This document shows, in pieces, positions 43,664 through 55,337 of a DNA stretch of 64,000 nucleotides (positions are counted from its first letter, which is position 1; each line of letters starts with the position of its first letter). A program made the position numbers and the translations under genes. Source of the DNA: Chrysoporthe austroafricana (Eukaryota; Ascomycota; Sordariomycetes; Diaporthales; Cryphonectriaceae); assembly GCA_001051155.2 (NCBI GenBank), contig JYIP02000004.1, positions 1,179,576-1,243,575 of the forward strand, given 5' to 3'. The notes below the pieces were generated by a model. It searched no databases. It was given only the letters and a program-made list of their open reading frames with translations, and was not told the DNA's origin.

Positions 43664-43999
43664 ATGGGCGCCACCCCATTGACTGGTCTATGGGACCCAT
43701 TGAGGTTGGTTAATACTGGGAATTCTGAAGGGGCACTAGTTGTTGACGCTTCTTAGATTACCGGATATGTTGACACCAATACTTTCGAGCTAGCTGCCTC
43801 CATCACTATTGCTGGTATTAACGTCGGAACCATCTTTGGAAACCTGAAAGACGGTGTTGGTCTTATGATTGATCTTAAGATTGCAGAGGGGGAGATAAAA
43901 TTCTACCTGAAGAATGGCAATGAGCTCTGGCTTTATTTGCATCTCAATATCACATTCGACGGTAGTTTCTCTGGAGATTACAAGGTCATATCCATCTAA
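43664..43999 (+). pseudogene. Small ORF of about 110 codons interrupted by one TAG
   Basis: From the ATG at 43664 the frame is open for 30 codons, hits TAG at 43754-43756, then continues open for 80 codons to TAA at 43997. The second part is clearly protein-like: alternating hydrophobic beta-strand segments with a repeated theme (GNLKDGVGLMIDL, FYLKNGNELWLYL, ITFDGSFSGDYKV). It suggests a small beta-sandwich or beta-barrel. CAG to TAG is the simplest origin of the stop. Alternatively a 51-nt in-frame intron ending CTTCTTAG (donor GTTAAT at about 43706) would remove it. I do not recognise the family with certainty. No signal peptide. Confidence 0.4.
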
Positions 44000-46900
44000 A
44001 CCATGAAGGAGTTGTTTTGAGCATACTTTTTGATTTAGGTAGCTATTCTCAGGAGTTCTTACGCTAATCTTTACTCTTCACTTTTGATTCTCATTACAAG
44101 GACTTACCTAGGTAACGATAGTCAGAAAATAATACATTCTTATGTCTAAATAGACTCGTTTGGAGCTCTCCAAAGGCTCTCAGCTGCTTTGTCTCTCGCG
44201 AAAGAATCGCGCATGCCCTTGGTCTTGGTCTTGTTTTCTAGAAGTCGAATGGGACTGAAATAGCCCTGGAGCTCGGGTAATGGAAGATATGGAAATATAT
44301 TCCCCTAGCGAGGTGGCCCATATCCACCCTTGGTTAGGTTTCGAATTCGGAAGAGCTGCCACAATGTCAACAGGAGTGAATGGATCTTGCCCAGTCCGTA
44401 CGGCCGGGCGCCGCCGACACTCGTAGCCAAGCTGTTGCTCAATATCAAGCATCTAATTATTCTCGAGGGCTACTGTGAGCACCAAACCGCGATGTCCAGC
44501 GCGACTGATGATGAGAGGAAAGTGGACAATGAAGAACGCTAGAGCAACCAAATAGGACTCTGTCTGTGTTAAGACCTTAGAAATTGTACCCCGGGGGTGG
44601 AGCTCCGAGCTTGTGCGACACGTCACCCAAATAAGAGGGCCGACATTAGTATTGCCGTCACCATTAGGATCGCGGGAAAGCGCTGCCGTGCTACTTGCGG
44701 CATGGAAATAATGAACCCCACAAGAGACTGCTGATGTCCTACGAGACGCGTGTCTTATTGCAGACCGAATATTGCGATATAGCCAAGAACGAGTTTGTTT
44801 AGAATGCGCGGGATTCCGAGTAGCAGGGCGTCCGGTTGATGTCGCTTCAGGAAGCGCACTCCCACTAAGATTGCCGAAAATGCCTTGTCCGCCCTTAGAC
44901 ATATTCTCCTGTTCTGCCATGCAGCTGTGATGGCTATTGCTGTGCTCGAGCAAAAGGAGTGACGAAGGTCTTAAATAGCTGTCTAGTCTGGCCTAACACG
45001 CTTGACAACGCTTGGCCGAGCACAGTTGCTCAAGAGTCTTTAGCCCAAAGCTCAAGCACGTGGTGAAAATCAGCAGTTCAGACGTAGCCTAGAGGATGTC
45101 CGCGAAGAGTGACACCAAGCCACAGACAGAGTCAGTACCAGCGCGCAAAATGAAGTCCAGTGACGAGGGCGACACTGGGCAAAGCATAATCTGGGGTGAT
45201 ACTAGAAAGGACTGGAAAGAGACATAACAGTACTGCTGTTTCGGCAGCGCTGAGCTCCTCCGAATCAAACTCAATGTTGGTAGGACCAGGGTAGCGAGGC
45301 CCGTAGTATATAGTTATCATTCAGTCTGTGTCTAACTTTGGAAAGAGAATCATTTATGTATAGGGCGATTCATAACGGAAAGTCCACTCACCGGCACGGA
45401 TGCGGGATCGAAAGGAATCATGAACGCCGGCACACTTCTTTGGTCGGCGCAAGCAAAAACCTCGGGCCACAATACAGATCCGAGGCTGCGCGACTGCGTG
45501 GAATGAAGGCATTTCATTGACCTCGACGTCTTATTCACGTAATGACCAGGGGCAAAGTATAAATAATTACCATCATCTTGCATTTGATTTTATGTGCAGC
45601 TAATTGCTTGCACCGCCCCCCTCGACGACACCGAGGCCGCCCAGCCAAGATGTCGTGACTCGCATCAAATCTAATGGGCGTCGTCCAGTCAATCGCGAAA
45701 CCAGGGTCTTGATAATTCGGCCCAAGGTGATAGACAGGTGGGGCGCTGCGCACTACCTGGCTTATCGATAGCGTTGATTACACGCATGAGGTTGTTGCCG
45801 CTGTCCCAATGTAACAATTAGTGGTAGGGCCGTAGGGCTAAGCGTGAAATCTTGCGTGGCATCCGAGTTGAAGAATGCCGAATAGCCGTCCGAAGCCACC
45901 ATTCCAGCAACGGCTTACGCAAGCTGGCAAAGTCTGGACTGCTTTGTCTGATCAATAGCCATTATATAAACGAATCGCCACCATCGGGCATGGCGGTATA
46001 GCCCTCGTGTCTGAGACAACGGCTTGTACAGAATGAAGAATTTTGCCTTCTTGGGCCTGCCTTGTAGCCGGAAATTGTGGGCCGTTTGCGATTTACTACT
46101 GTGGTATGGCCGTCCCTGCACACTTGATACTCGTTCGGGGTGGCTTAGATCCAGACGCCCAGAAACAGCGACTCGTAAACTACTAGCGCACCTTAGCTAT
46201 GGGGGCCAAGGCAGGAATCTGCGCTCGCCGGTACCTTACTCATCTATGGTCGTAATTTTGTGTTCGTGGTGAGATTCCAATGGCTATAAATGTACGTCCG
46301 TAATTGGGCTGGCGTGCTGGTGGCCGCGAGGCCGCCCTGAAGGACTCACGACAATTCCGCGCCGTCAGCCTTCCCGCATGGACAGGCCTCCTCCCGGGGT
46401 CTGTACGCGTCTGCACCGGCCCACCTGCCCAACCACCCCAGCTCGATCAGGCCAAGTCAGGACCCTTTCTGCTCGGGTGGGGCGGAGGGGGGCAGCGCCT
46501 CAGAGTGCGAGGTGGCGCCTGCTACGTAGTAGCCATCGCGAACCAGCCGCAACTCGACACCTCGCGGGGATATTTTTGGCTGACGTTTGAGGGGGCGCAG
46601 TTCCTGCAGGCTCGATTGGCCTCCGTTGCCGTGGCCTGACCCCTTCCTGGCCACAGAAAAATGGATCCTCCAGCCGGACAAGAGGCCCCAAGGCTTGACT
46701 GGCGACCGGGGTGGGTGGTGATTGACGCAGCTCTGAGACCCCCGGGTCCACACCACCCACGCCGAACTGGGCAAGTCGACAGACCAGAGCAAGTCGAATT
46801 GCGCGCGCGCCCTCACACGGGGCCAACGGCAAAAGCGGACACCAGCCACCGCTCAGTGTTTGACATAAATGGATGGCCGGAGCCTCTGGTGTTCGTCTGT

Positions 46901-47011
46901 GGAGGCATACATACCTGCTGATTTATCTTTGCGAGTTCACCCTGCCGACTCGTTGTGAAACTCTCCTCTCGTTAAGCTGCACACTCACATTCGTTACATA
47001 CTATCGTCAAG
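44000..47011. other. Long intergenic region, 3.0 kb, no firm gene
   Basis: Two leftward areas look weakly protein-like. One is 44453-44953 (166 codons, with a hydrophobic YLVALAFFIVHFPLIIS stretch). The other is a set of fragments at 45000-45780 that might be exons. Neither has a recognisable family or consistent splicing. 46300-46900 is GC-rich and is probably the promoter of the next gene. Confidence 0.35.
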
Positions 47012-48137
47012 ATGCCTTCTGTTCAGTCCCTCGCCGTGGGCCTGTCGCTTCTGTCGGCAGCGGCAGCCCAGACCTCGACCTCGTGTAATCCCACAGAGAG
47101 TGAGTCCCGCGCCCGGTCTCGCTGTCCTTGATGGGCCAGTCTCACTGACTCAGCTCTCAGAGACATGTCCTTCCGATGCAGGTCTCGACCAGACCTCTTA
47201 CAGCGTGGATTTCACCCAAGGGGCCAGCAGTGATTGGAATATGACCTACGGGACGGCCAGCTACGACAGCACGAACGGGGCCGCCTTCACCATCACTGAG
47301 CAGGGTGATGCCCCTACGATGCAGAGCGACTTCTACGTCTTTTTCGGAGAGATTTCTGTCCTCATGAAGACCGCGCCGGGCACCGGCATCGTGAGCACCG
47401 CGATCCTGGAGTCGGACGACCTGGACGAGGTTGACTGGGAGTTCCTGGGCGGCGAGGCGACCAACGTCCAGACCAACTACTTCGGCAAGGGCAACACCAC
47501 CACCTACGACCGCGAGCAGGACGTCACTATCTCGGACTCCCAGACGGACTTCCACAACTACACCCTTGTCTGGACCAAGGAAACGCTCACCTGGCTTGTG
47601 GACGGCACTACGGTCCGCACCCTCGACTACGCCGATGCCCTCGACGGTAAGAACTACCCCCAGACGCCCATGCGCGTGAAGCTGGGTATCTGGGCGGGCG
47701 GCGACCCCACCAACTCGGAGGGCACCATCGAGTGGGCCGGCGGCGAGACGAACTACTCCCAGGGCCCGTTCACGGCCTACGTCAAGAGCGTCAGCATCGT
47801 CAACTACAACCCTGCCGAGTCTTACACCTACGGCGACCTGAGCGGCTCCTACCAGAGCATTGAGCTGAGTGGGTCGAACGCTACCGGCTCCACCGACACG
47901 ACGTCGTCTAACGAGACTGTCGCTACGACCGCTGGGTCCTCTGCGTCTGCCACCTCTGGAGGCGTATTTGCGTCCGGCTCGGCGTCCACGAAGGGCGCTT
48001 CGAACTCGACTGCCTCCTCGTCCTCCACATCGAGCACCTCAGCAGCCACATCGGCTGTTGTGACAGCAGGTGCTCGTGCCTGGGGACCCAACGTGGCTTT
48101 CCTGGGCGTCATGGGCCTTCTCTGGGTGCTCGCCTAG
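47012..48137 (+). CDS. Crh-type GH16 transglycosylase, GPI-anchored
   Basis: Two exons, 47012-47099 and 47161-48137, with a 61-nt intron (GTGAGT...CTCAG); 354 aa. Signal peptide about 1-19, cleaved before QTSTSC. The GH16 domain follows (CNPTEKTCPSDAGL...). Its catalytic motif ExDxE is intact in DEVDWEFLGG, with Glu119 and Glu123 as nucleophile and acid/base. TNYFGKGN, YTLVWTKETLTWLVDG and RVKLGIWAGGDP are expected for Crh1/Utr2 proteins. After about residue 245 comes a Ser/Thr-rich stalk, then a hydrophobic C-terminus (VAFLGVMGLLWVLA) typical of GPI attachment. There is no CBM18 chitin-binding module. Crh enzymes cross-link chitin to beta-1,6/1,3-glucan at the cell wall. Confidence 0.93.
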
Positions 48138-48911
48138 ACTGTAATTGATGGCAGCCACGCGGATGGGCTTCAGGCCCTCAGCGCACGGGTAATTCTTGAT
48201 GGGGATCGCAGGCGATGGACATTTTTTTTTTTTTTTTTTTTCACATTTTTCTTTTCTTTTATCATTCCCGTATAGCGCTCTACTCGCGCTCGGCGTTTTC
48301 TGTAGTTGGACTCGAGATGAACCTCGAAGCATTTCTTGGCGTTAGGACCTATGATATCACATAGAAACTCCATCAGACTACCTGGGTAATGTGATGATGA
48401 AGATGGGCCTCAGTTCCTGACCTGGCGAATAATTAGTGAGGGTGTGACCGTGACTAGCCATGCACGCCATGCTAGCCTCGGGACGTCAGCCGGCACTCAT
48501 CATGCGTGCAGGGATTTGTTCCTGCAAGGCATCCTTGGCAGGGACGACGCGTAAGTGGTTCCGCAAATTAGATCTTGATGCCCTGGAATGACGGCGTCGA
48601 CGCGTTTCCCAACGACACTTCATCATTGATCGGGCCCGGCCAGCAGCACAATCACACCAGACGGGATCACAGTTGCGTCTACTGCATGTGGACTTCTTGA
48701 ACAACAACCAGACCTCCGCATTGGTCCACACCAAGCGCTGTGGGCTTCGCCGAACAGTGCAAACTGCTGCTGCTTGCCAGCGTGACGAACAGCTTCCCAG
48801 CCTCCTCATCTCGCACCAACTAGGCTGCGCACGCGGGGAACGGGCCCCGGCTCTGGTCGGCCTGAGTATTCACAACTCCTCGGTCGCCCTAGAGAGAGGT
48901 GTCAGCAAGGA
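48138..48911. other. Intergenic, 774 bp, with 20-T tract
   Basis: Contains an uninterrupted run of 20 T at 48222-48241, about 85 bp after the Crh-like stop and likely in its 3' UTR or just beyond. Nothing coding recognised. Confidence 0.45.
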
Positions 48912-50119
48912 ATGCATTCCAGTCTTTATGGCCGGGAGGACGCGCGGCCTGCTCAACCCGGGGACGAGCCGGCTGAAGCTGTTCCGAGGAGACTGGCCCT
49001 CTGGCTACCAAGGGCAGCTACCGTTGGTATCCTAGGCCTGACGTGCTGGCAAGCGCGGCGCAATCATGGCTCCGACGGTGTCGCTGCCTTGACGTTTACT
49101 TTCTTCGGAGCTGACCAGAAGGAGCGCTGGGCAGCATCCTGGGTCGTGGCGAACCTGACCTCGCCTCTGTTGATATGGACCATCGAGGGCTACCGTGCCG
49201 GCAATGAAGGGACGCTACTCGTACTGTAAGTGTCCCCTAGATCTTGATGACGCATCGCAGTGGATAAAAGTGAGCACGAACTAATAGCCTTCATCACAGA
49301 CCTAGTATATTCGGCGCAGCAGTGCAAGTATTCGGCATCGCAACGGTAGCACCGATCTACTACCTGGCCAGTATCATCACTACGGGTGTCAGGCAAATCG
49401 GAAGTGTAGACCCCGATGCAGCCAGAGCTGCCCTCCTAGCGACGGCAATTGGCCACATCGTGCCAGGGATCCTAATGGGTGTCCTTCCCCTAACGGCCAC
49501 CGAGGTTTCGCGCTCTTATCTCACTCTTCAGAGCAACGTCTGTTACCTGTTCTACTTCTCACCCATCACTGTATCGGTTCTGACGAAGGTTATATCCTCG
49601 ACAACCAAGTGGCTGAGGCGCAAATCCCGTCCACAAACGACGTCTGTCGATGAGGAAACGCTGAAAGGAACTGATGGCGACCAGAATCGTCACAACCTTC
49701 CCGCTCTGCAGATAGCATATGCTACAACATTCACATATCAGATCATCCATCATTTCACTTTCGCAACAGATGCGTTGCGGCGCACACGTCACGCCTGTGG
49801 TTGGCTCACTATCCCCGAGCGCGGCCTTGGAATACCTATAGTCGTAGGAACACTGATTCCCATAACTTACTCAACCCTCACTGATCTCTCGGCTCTTTAC
49901 GAGCTCGCCACTCTTGCTTTCGGCCTGTATACAGTGTGGGACTTGAGGAGACGCGAAGTCGTGACGGGCCGCGAGGCCAAGTGGGCTGCCCTGAGCTGCT
50001 TCACTGGAAGCGTCCTGGTCGGACCAGGGGCTCAATACGCTGGTCTGTGGTACTGGCGGGAGAGCGTTCTCGATAGACAGGTCCGCCGACGGCAATCTAC
50101 GGCAATAATGCGATGCTAA
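48912..50119 (+). CDS. Polytopic integral membrane protein, secondary-metabolism-like
   Basis: Two exons inferred: 48912-49225 and 49300-50119, with a 74-nt intron (GTAAGT...CACAG); 377 aa. Six to eight hydrophobic segments are visible, among them AATVGILGLTC, FGIATVAPIYYLASIIT, LLATAIGHIVPGILMGVLPL, CYLFYFSPITVSVLT and WAALSCFTGSVLVGPG. I recall similar proteins in fungal gene clusters (membrane proteins with a PIYYL motif near a PxLM/LP helix, in terpenoid and other clusters), but cannot name an activity. The start is uncertain: the first 25 residues are Pro/Arg/Glu-rich and unremarkable. The Zn2Cys6 regulator 1.7 kb downstream could be functionally linked, though no biosynthetic enzyme is visible. 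Confidence 0.65.
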
Positions 50120-51816
50120 CCGGCTATTCATATCTCAAATAACCTATTAATCATTAAAACACATGCATTGATATAGCCAATGCCTTCGGCGCCAGAACAT
50201 TCGTGTATGTATACACGTTAGCAAGGCGCTGAATCCAAGACCTTGAAGCATTGTACCTACGCGCCCAGTGGGTACCTATTTAATAGTCTTTTGAAAGGCC
50301 AGCCCTCGATCCGGTCACGTTCACTCACAACATAGCTCGGAAGAGAGCGGGCTGCGAGGTCAGGACGCCATATTGACATCGACTTCTCGATCAAGATTGC
50401 ATTGGCACTGGATTGGGCATCGGAGCTTAGGCCTTCTCTACGTCTTTCCAATTATGAGATTGCATACGAGCCTCCGAAAGAAAGGCGGACGCCCGCTAGA
50501 ATCTGGGGACCATCTTACTGAGCAATTCATGTCGTAGGCTGGCTACGAGGCCTGATACATGGCCCTGACGGCAGCCGTCCCCAAAGCTTTATAGACAGAC
50601 GCAAGATCTTGGTGAACTCAAGGGCTGTTGCCGATCTAAGACACACCTAGTGCTGTTGTCCCAACTCCCTCTGATTTAGTATCACCGGCTATAACTACTA
50701 ACTACTAACAATCCCCCCCCCCTTCACTCCTAGGAGTGCGAGTGAGTGCCGAGAGGAGCGATTCCTAGCCTACTGGAGGCCGAGGGAGATAAACGTCGGT
50801 TTCGCCTCGATAGATTAATTACCTCTGATACTTGTGCATGGAACACGCCCTAGTAGTTGCATCGTGATCCTTCGCCTAGAAATAGGCCATATATTTGGCC
50901 AACGCTCGTCTTGAGCAGCCTCGACAAAACCAATGGACGCGCGCATCCTCGAATCCTGCGAGAAGGCGTACAGAAGCCCGGTACATGGCTTAGCATTGAA
51001 GTCTGGCGAAGAGGGGTCTAGGGAAGGGATTTTCGTCAGAAAAGGGCTTGCGCCGGACGTAGCGTGCATGGTAGTATCGCGTGAGAGGGTTCTTGCAAGC
51101 TGGTTTACACACGATAACGCACTAATCTCAAGCTGCAACCCTCTCTTCATTGGAAGCAGACGCAACTTGAGGCCGTTGACCATGCTCTTCTCAGATGGAC
51201 CGCCTTGCAGCATATCTATATTTGCCCAAATGCGCTCTATTCGACAGTACAAAAGCTCGCTAACCGGCTCCCCGGATATAAGAGCCAGGACTGACGATCA
51301 AAACACCAGCACAATCCGCTGTTGAGACCCCAAGAAAATTGGGAACCTAAAACCCTCACATGCCTCCTTGAAGATGGCCGGAGCCTTCCTGCCCATCAGA
51401 TAATATACATATATCCTCATTGTGACTCCTGTTCAGTCCAACTTCGAAGGTGTATTTGGTAACCAAGATATATATTATGATGACAATTGTCTGTGCGGAT
51501 CGGGAGCTCGCCGGCTGGATCCGAAAAGGAGGCTCCAAAAGATCCTTGTCCGACCCGCCCCCTGTTGCCGCTCTTTGCCTCTTCTGGAAGGTCGGCTGCG
51601 CTCCAAGCTTAACGACGACAGGTATTCACATAGGCCGAGCCCACCTCACCGCCGACCAATTTTGCCTTTTCAACAAGCTTGCCCTTCGATTCGGCACCGA
51701 GGATCCTCCGCAGCAGTATCAGGAAGGAGAAGCTCGGCTCCAGCGTCCTAGACTCCTGGTTTCGACCGACCGTTCTCGCTATCCTGGGGCACTAGCAAAT
51801 TCCCAATGAGACTGAT
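50120..51816. other. Intergenic, 1.7 kb, no firm gene
   Basis: Upstream of the Zn2Cys6 gene. A 10-C run lies at 50713-50722. Overlapping opposite-strand open frames at about 50815-51325 (145 and 130 codons) have no motif, and I do not call either. Confidence 0.4.
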
Positions 51817-54544
51817 ATGACACCGCCTAAGCAGCAGGAGACCAGATTAAGTAGCACACGTGTGCTGAAAGCATGTGATGCTTGCAAGGCGCGGAAAGTG
51901 CGTTGTTCAGGTATGGAGCCCGTTGGCGGGACGACGGTGTGCAATGCCAGACCACTCATTCTTGGAAAGGAAATCCGGCACCGTGTACTAGATGCGTTGT
52001 AAGTACAAGTTGTGTTCGACAAAAAGAATAGTTATCTGATAATATCCACCCAAGGAGAGGAAGACCGTGTGCCATTTCAGCCGCATGCAGGTCCCCCGAA
52101 GACAAAAAGGTGAGCGTCAGGCGTTTCCCGCACCCTAAAAAGTGTCTGCTAATTTAAGACGACAACACTAGTCGCTACGCAGTTGCTTGTGATTGACCCG
52201 CCAGTGCTGAAAAACCAGGAACAAAGGTCAGGGGCCCTGCCAGATGTGGAGGTGAGGAAGATCTAACTTAGCATGCTGCCTCGGATCGACTGTACTGATT
52301 CGGTCACAGGCTAGGAGACGTCCATTGCAGCAGATCCATGTGGATTATCTTCTGGCAAATGCCCGAACTCGCCTGGATCCTCAAGACAAAGCATTCTCAT
52401 TCAAGGTACGCCCATATATTCATTGTCCAAGCAAATGAGATGACTGAACCGTCCATGTATTGGTAGGGCAATGGAGTATCCCGTAAGTAGCCCCCACACC
52501 CTCCCCCTATCGCGGTTGGCCACAGCCGCCGTGTGCAATTTAACTAACTCTCTGCAGTCACAACCGTGAGTTATGGCATAAGCTTCTTCTCAGACAGTAG
52601 ACTTCTGTCTCTCTCCCGTCGTCTCCAAAACAACAAACTGCAAGATCTTGTCAAGAGGATCTCTCATGTGTTGCAGAACCGTGCCAAACCCACTGAGACG
52701 GTCTCCACGGGAAGCTTGACCAGGAAGAGGGAAAACTTGGAGCCATTTGCGGACTTCATGACGGCAACAAAATGGATTCGGAGTTCGTATTACCACCTTG
52801 CTCACTCCTATAGGAAACGACTGACGAGTTCAAAGTTTATTTCGAGAGGGTCCATCCAATCTATCCCTTTCTAGATCGCAGAACATTCGAAGCAATGATG
52901 AAGGAGAAAGGATTTCAAGACATTCTTAGGACGAACCGAGCGTGGTCTGCTCTATATCACTCCGTGTTAGCTCTTGGATGTCAGCATGATGGAGGCGAGA
53001 GCTTTGAGCCTGGGAGCGGCCAGGCCTGGAGACTGTTCTCCACGTCGTTGGCTCTCTATCCAGACCTTCTGACGCTGCCAGACTCTCTAATAACCGTACA
53101 AGCCTTGACCGCAATGGCCATATATTCTTCGGGAATCTCTTGCCTCTCGATCGAGCATTTCATCATTTCAGAAGCAGCCAGGCGGATTCAGCGCCATGTT
53201 CGTATCAGCGTGGCTGACAATACCGCTGATTCGATATACCGGGTATTCTGGGTGCTCTATTCGATCGAAAAGGTTTCTAGCTTTTACATGGGACGCACCT
53301 CTGTAAGTCTAGCGTCTACATTGCTACAGAGACTAGACTAACTCAAATCAGTTGTTCGTCGACCATGACATCTCATGCCCAATACCGTGTGTGCAAGAGG
53401 CATTATTCGGCGAGTTTGACTGGTTCCTCACCTGCGCACGGCATTCACGACTCCTATCTCGGTGTCTTACATCACTCTTCTCATCTGGCGTCTTTGGTAA
53501 TCCAAGTACTTACTACCTCGAAACAATCGATCAGTTGAACTCCGAGCTTGAGAGTTGGCGTCAGTCAATCCCTGAGGACAGCCGTCCCGGGCAGACGTTT
53601 CAGGCTCACAAACTCCACGAGATGCTGCAGGGAACTGCAACACGGCAGGTTGTCATATGGACGCATTACTTGTACAGCGGACTCCGTATCATGCTAGCTC
53701 GAGCTACACTGCAACTGAGCTCCAGCGTTGAGCGGCTCGTGCCATTCTCGCATCAAACAGAATGCAGGACTCTTGTAATGGAGGAATCTCGGTCAATATT
53801 GGAGTTGACCAAGTATATTGATGCGGAACCGTGGGCTCCCTTGTGGTGGGTCTTTTCACTTTTCAACGTTATTTCTACATTCTGGATGTGCACTTACAGA
53901 TCCGCTCTAGGATCATCGCTGGTGTTCCCGTCATCGCTCTTTTCACATTATTTGAATTGGTGATCTTCAACCCAAGGCACCACGAGACGCGCGGAAACCT
54001 CGCCCTTCTTGATGTAGCCGGCGGCTACTTCAGTCGACTGGAGTACGCTAGCAATGGATCGCTACGAGCATCCCTTGTCTCTGAATTCGCCTACATTGCG
54101 CGCGAGTACGTGAACAACCTTCAAAGTCCCGGAACGTCTGGAGCACATCCGAACCCACACCAGCCTCCGCTTCGACGCCACTCGAGGTCCATCTCTGGCA
54201 CCACAATGGTGTCGCGCTCTGCCTTGCTGGAAGATGAGTCGGCGGGAGGCAGACGAAACCAGCAGGAGACCCCGAGACAGACCACATTCCAATCGGCGGC
54301 CTCCAACATCGACCATGAACAAGACAACCACATGATGGACAGCGGTGGCATGATTCCGATGGAGAGCCCAAGCCCGATATCAATGGACGGTCTCAACTTT
54401 CCCATGGGTGAGACGGCCTGGGGTATGAACAATGATTTCCTCCTCGGAACCGATGTCATGGACTTGTTCAATTACTCCATTCCGAATATGGACCCATTCT
54501 TCACGCAAATATATAACGGACTAGATAATCAGATGGGTGGCTGA
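51817..54544 (+). CDS. Zn2Cys6 transcription factor with fungal_trans domain
   Basis: Exons inferred: 51817-51910, 51970-51998, 52055-52109, 52172-52251, 52310-52405, 52467-52482, from 52558 to about 52700, 52814-53302, 53352-53849, 53900-54544. Splicing the first three yields the complete binuclear cluster C-x2-C-x6-C-x6-C-x2-C-x6-C (CDACKARKVRC, PCTRCVERKTVC), split by two introns. The fungal_trans middle domain begins at FKVYFERVHPIYPFLDR and includes LGCQHDGGE, FWVLYSIEKVSSFYMGRTS and LWWIRSRIIAG. The C-terminus is Asn/Met/Asp-rich and could be an activation region. The junction before 52814 is uncertain: only a weak GTCTCC donor at 52701 fits the phase, so a frameshift there cannot be excluded. 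Nuclear DNA-binding regulator; targets unknown. Confidence 0.85.
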
Positions 54545-55337
54545 GCCACATTTGCGCACACGGCGCACGTGGTACCGGATTTCTGCTATACAATATTCAA
54601 GGAAGTATAGTGGTTCCGAGGAACAGACTTAACCATCGCCCTCGTAATGCTCCTTCTCTTAAGTGCAAGTCCATCAGGTGGATCAGAACATCGGCTGCTC
54701 TAGCCCGACGGCCAACCTCGCAGCCTGGATGCCAGCCCGGGATTCGTACGTGTCTCAAAAGCAAACAGCTTGACAGGAGGTTTCACGCCAATTAACGGCA
54801 AATTCTAGCCCATTCGAAATTCCATATATTTGCATCTGGGAATGGTTCCATACTTAGATGTGAATTCTCGATTAAGGCTTCCTTCGTCTGGCACCTCATT
54901 TCTAGCGTTCTCCGTAGGGCCGTTGCCTCGAATAAGAGCATATTAAAGAGTAAAATCATTGTTTTCGTATATTTCGCATTTGTGCAGACTACCGAAGTAG
55001 TGTTGTAGGCTAGGGTTACTATTATAATAGATCACCAGGAGACAAGGATAATATATACTGCGTCTGTGAATAAGTATTTTCTGAAGCACATATTATCTGT
55101 GCGAGTTAAATTGTTCCATCAAACCCTCCAAGTTGATTGACCGCATATGTAGAAATCAAATGGCTCTAACTGTGCTGAGGCTCGAAGTACAGTCTCTAGA
55201 AGGTCTATCTCACCAAAATCATGAATGATAAGAATAAGAAGAAAGAAAGAAAAAGGAAGGCCTGGAACTGCCACAACGCCGTCACTCTATCCTAGTTATG
55301 CATATAAACGTACCAACTACTCCCATTGTACAGCCCT
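54545..55337. other. Intergenic between convergent genes, 793 bp
   Basis: AT-rich 3' flanks of the Zn2Cys6 gene (rightward) and the calpain-like gene (leftward). No feature recognised. Confidence 0.45.

Noticed and set aside
44453..44953. Leftward 166-codon frame with one hydrophobic stretch.
   Set aside because: Low-complexity start, no family, no clear splice partner; too weak to call.
50815..51325. Overlapping 145- and 130-codon frames on opposite strands.
   Set aside because: Neither has a motif; mutual overlap and random composition suggest chance or promoter sequence.
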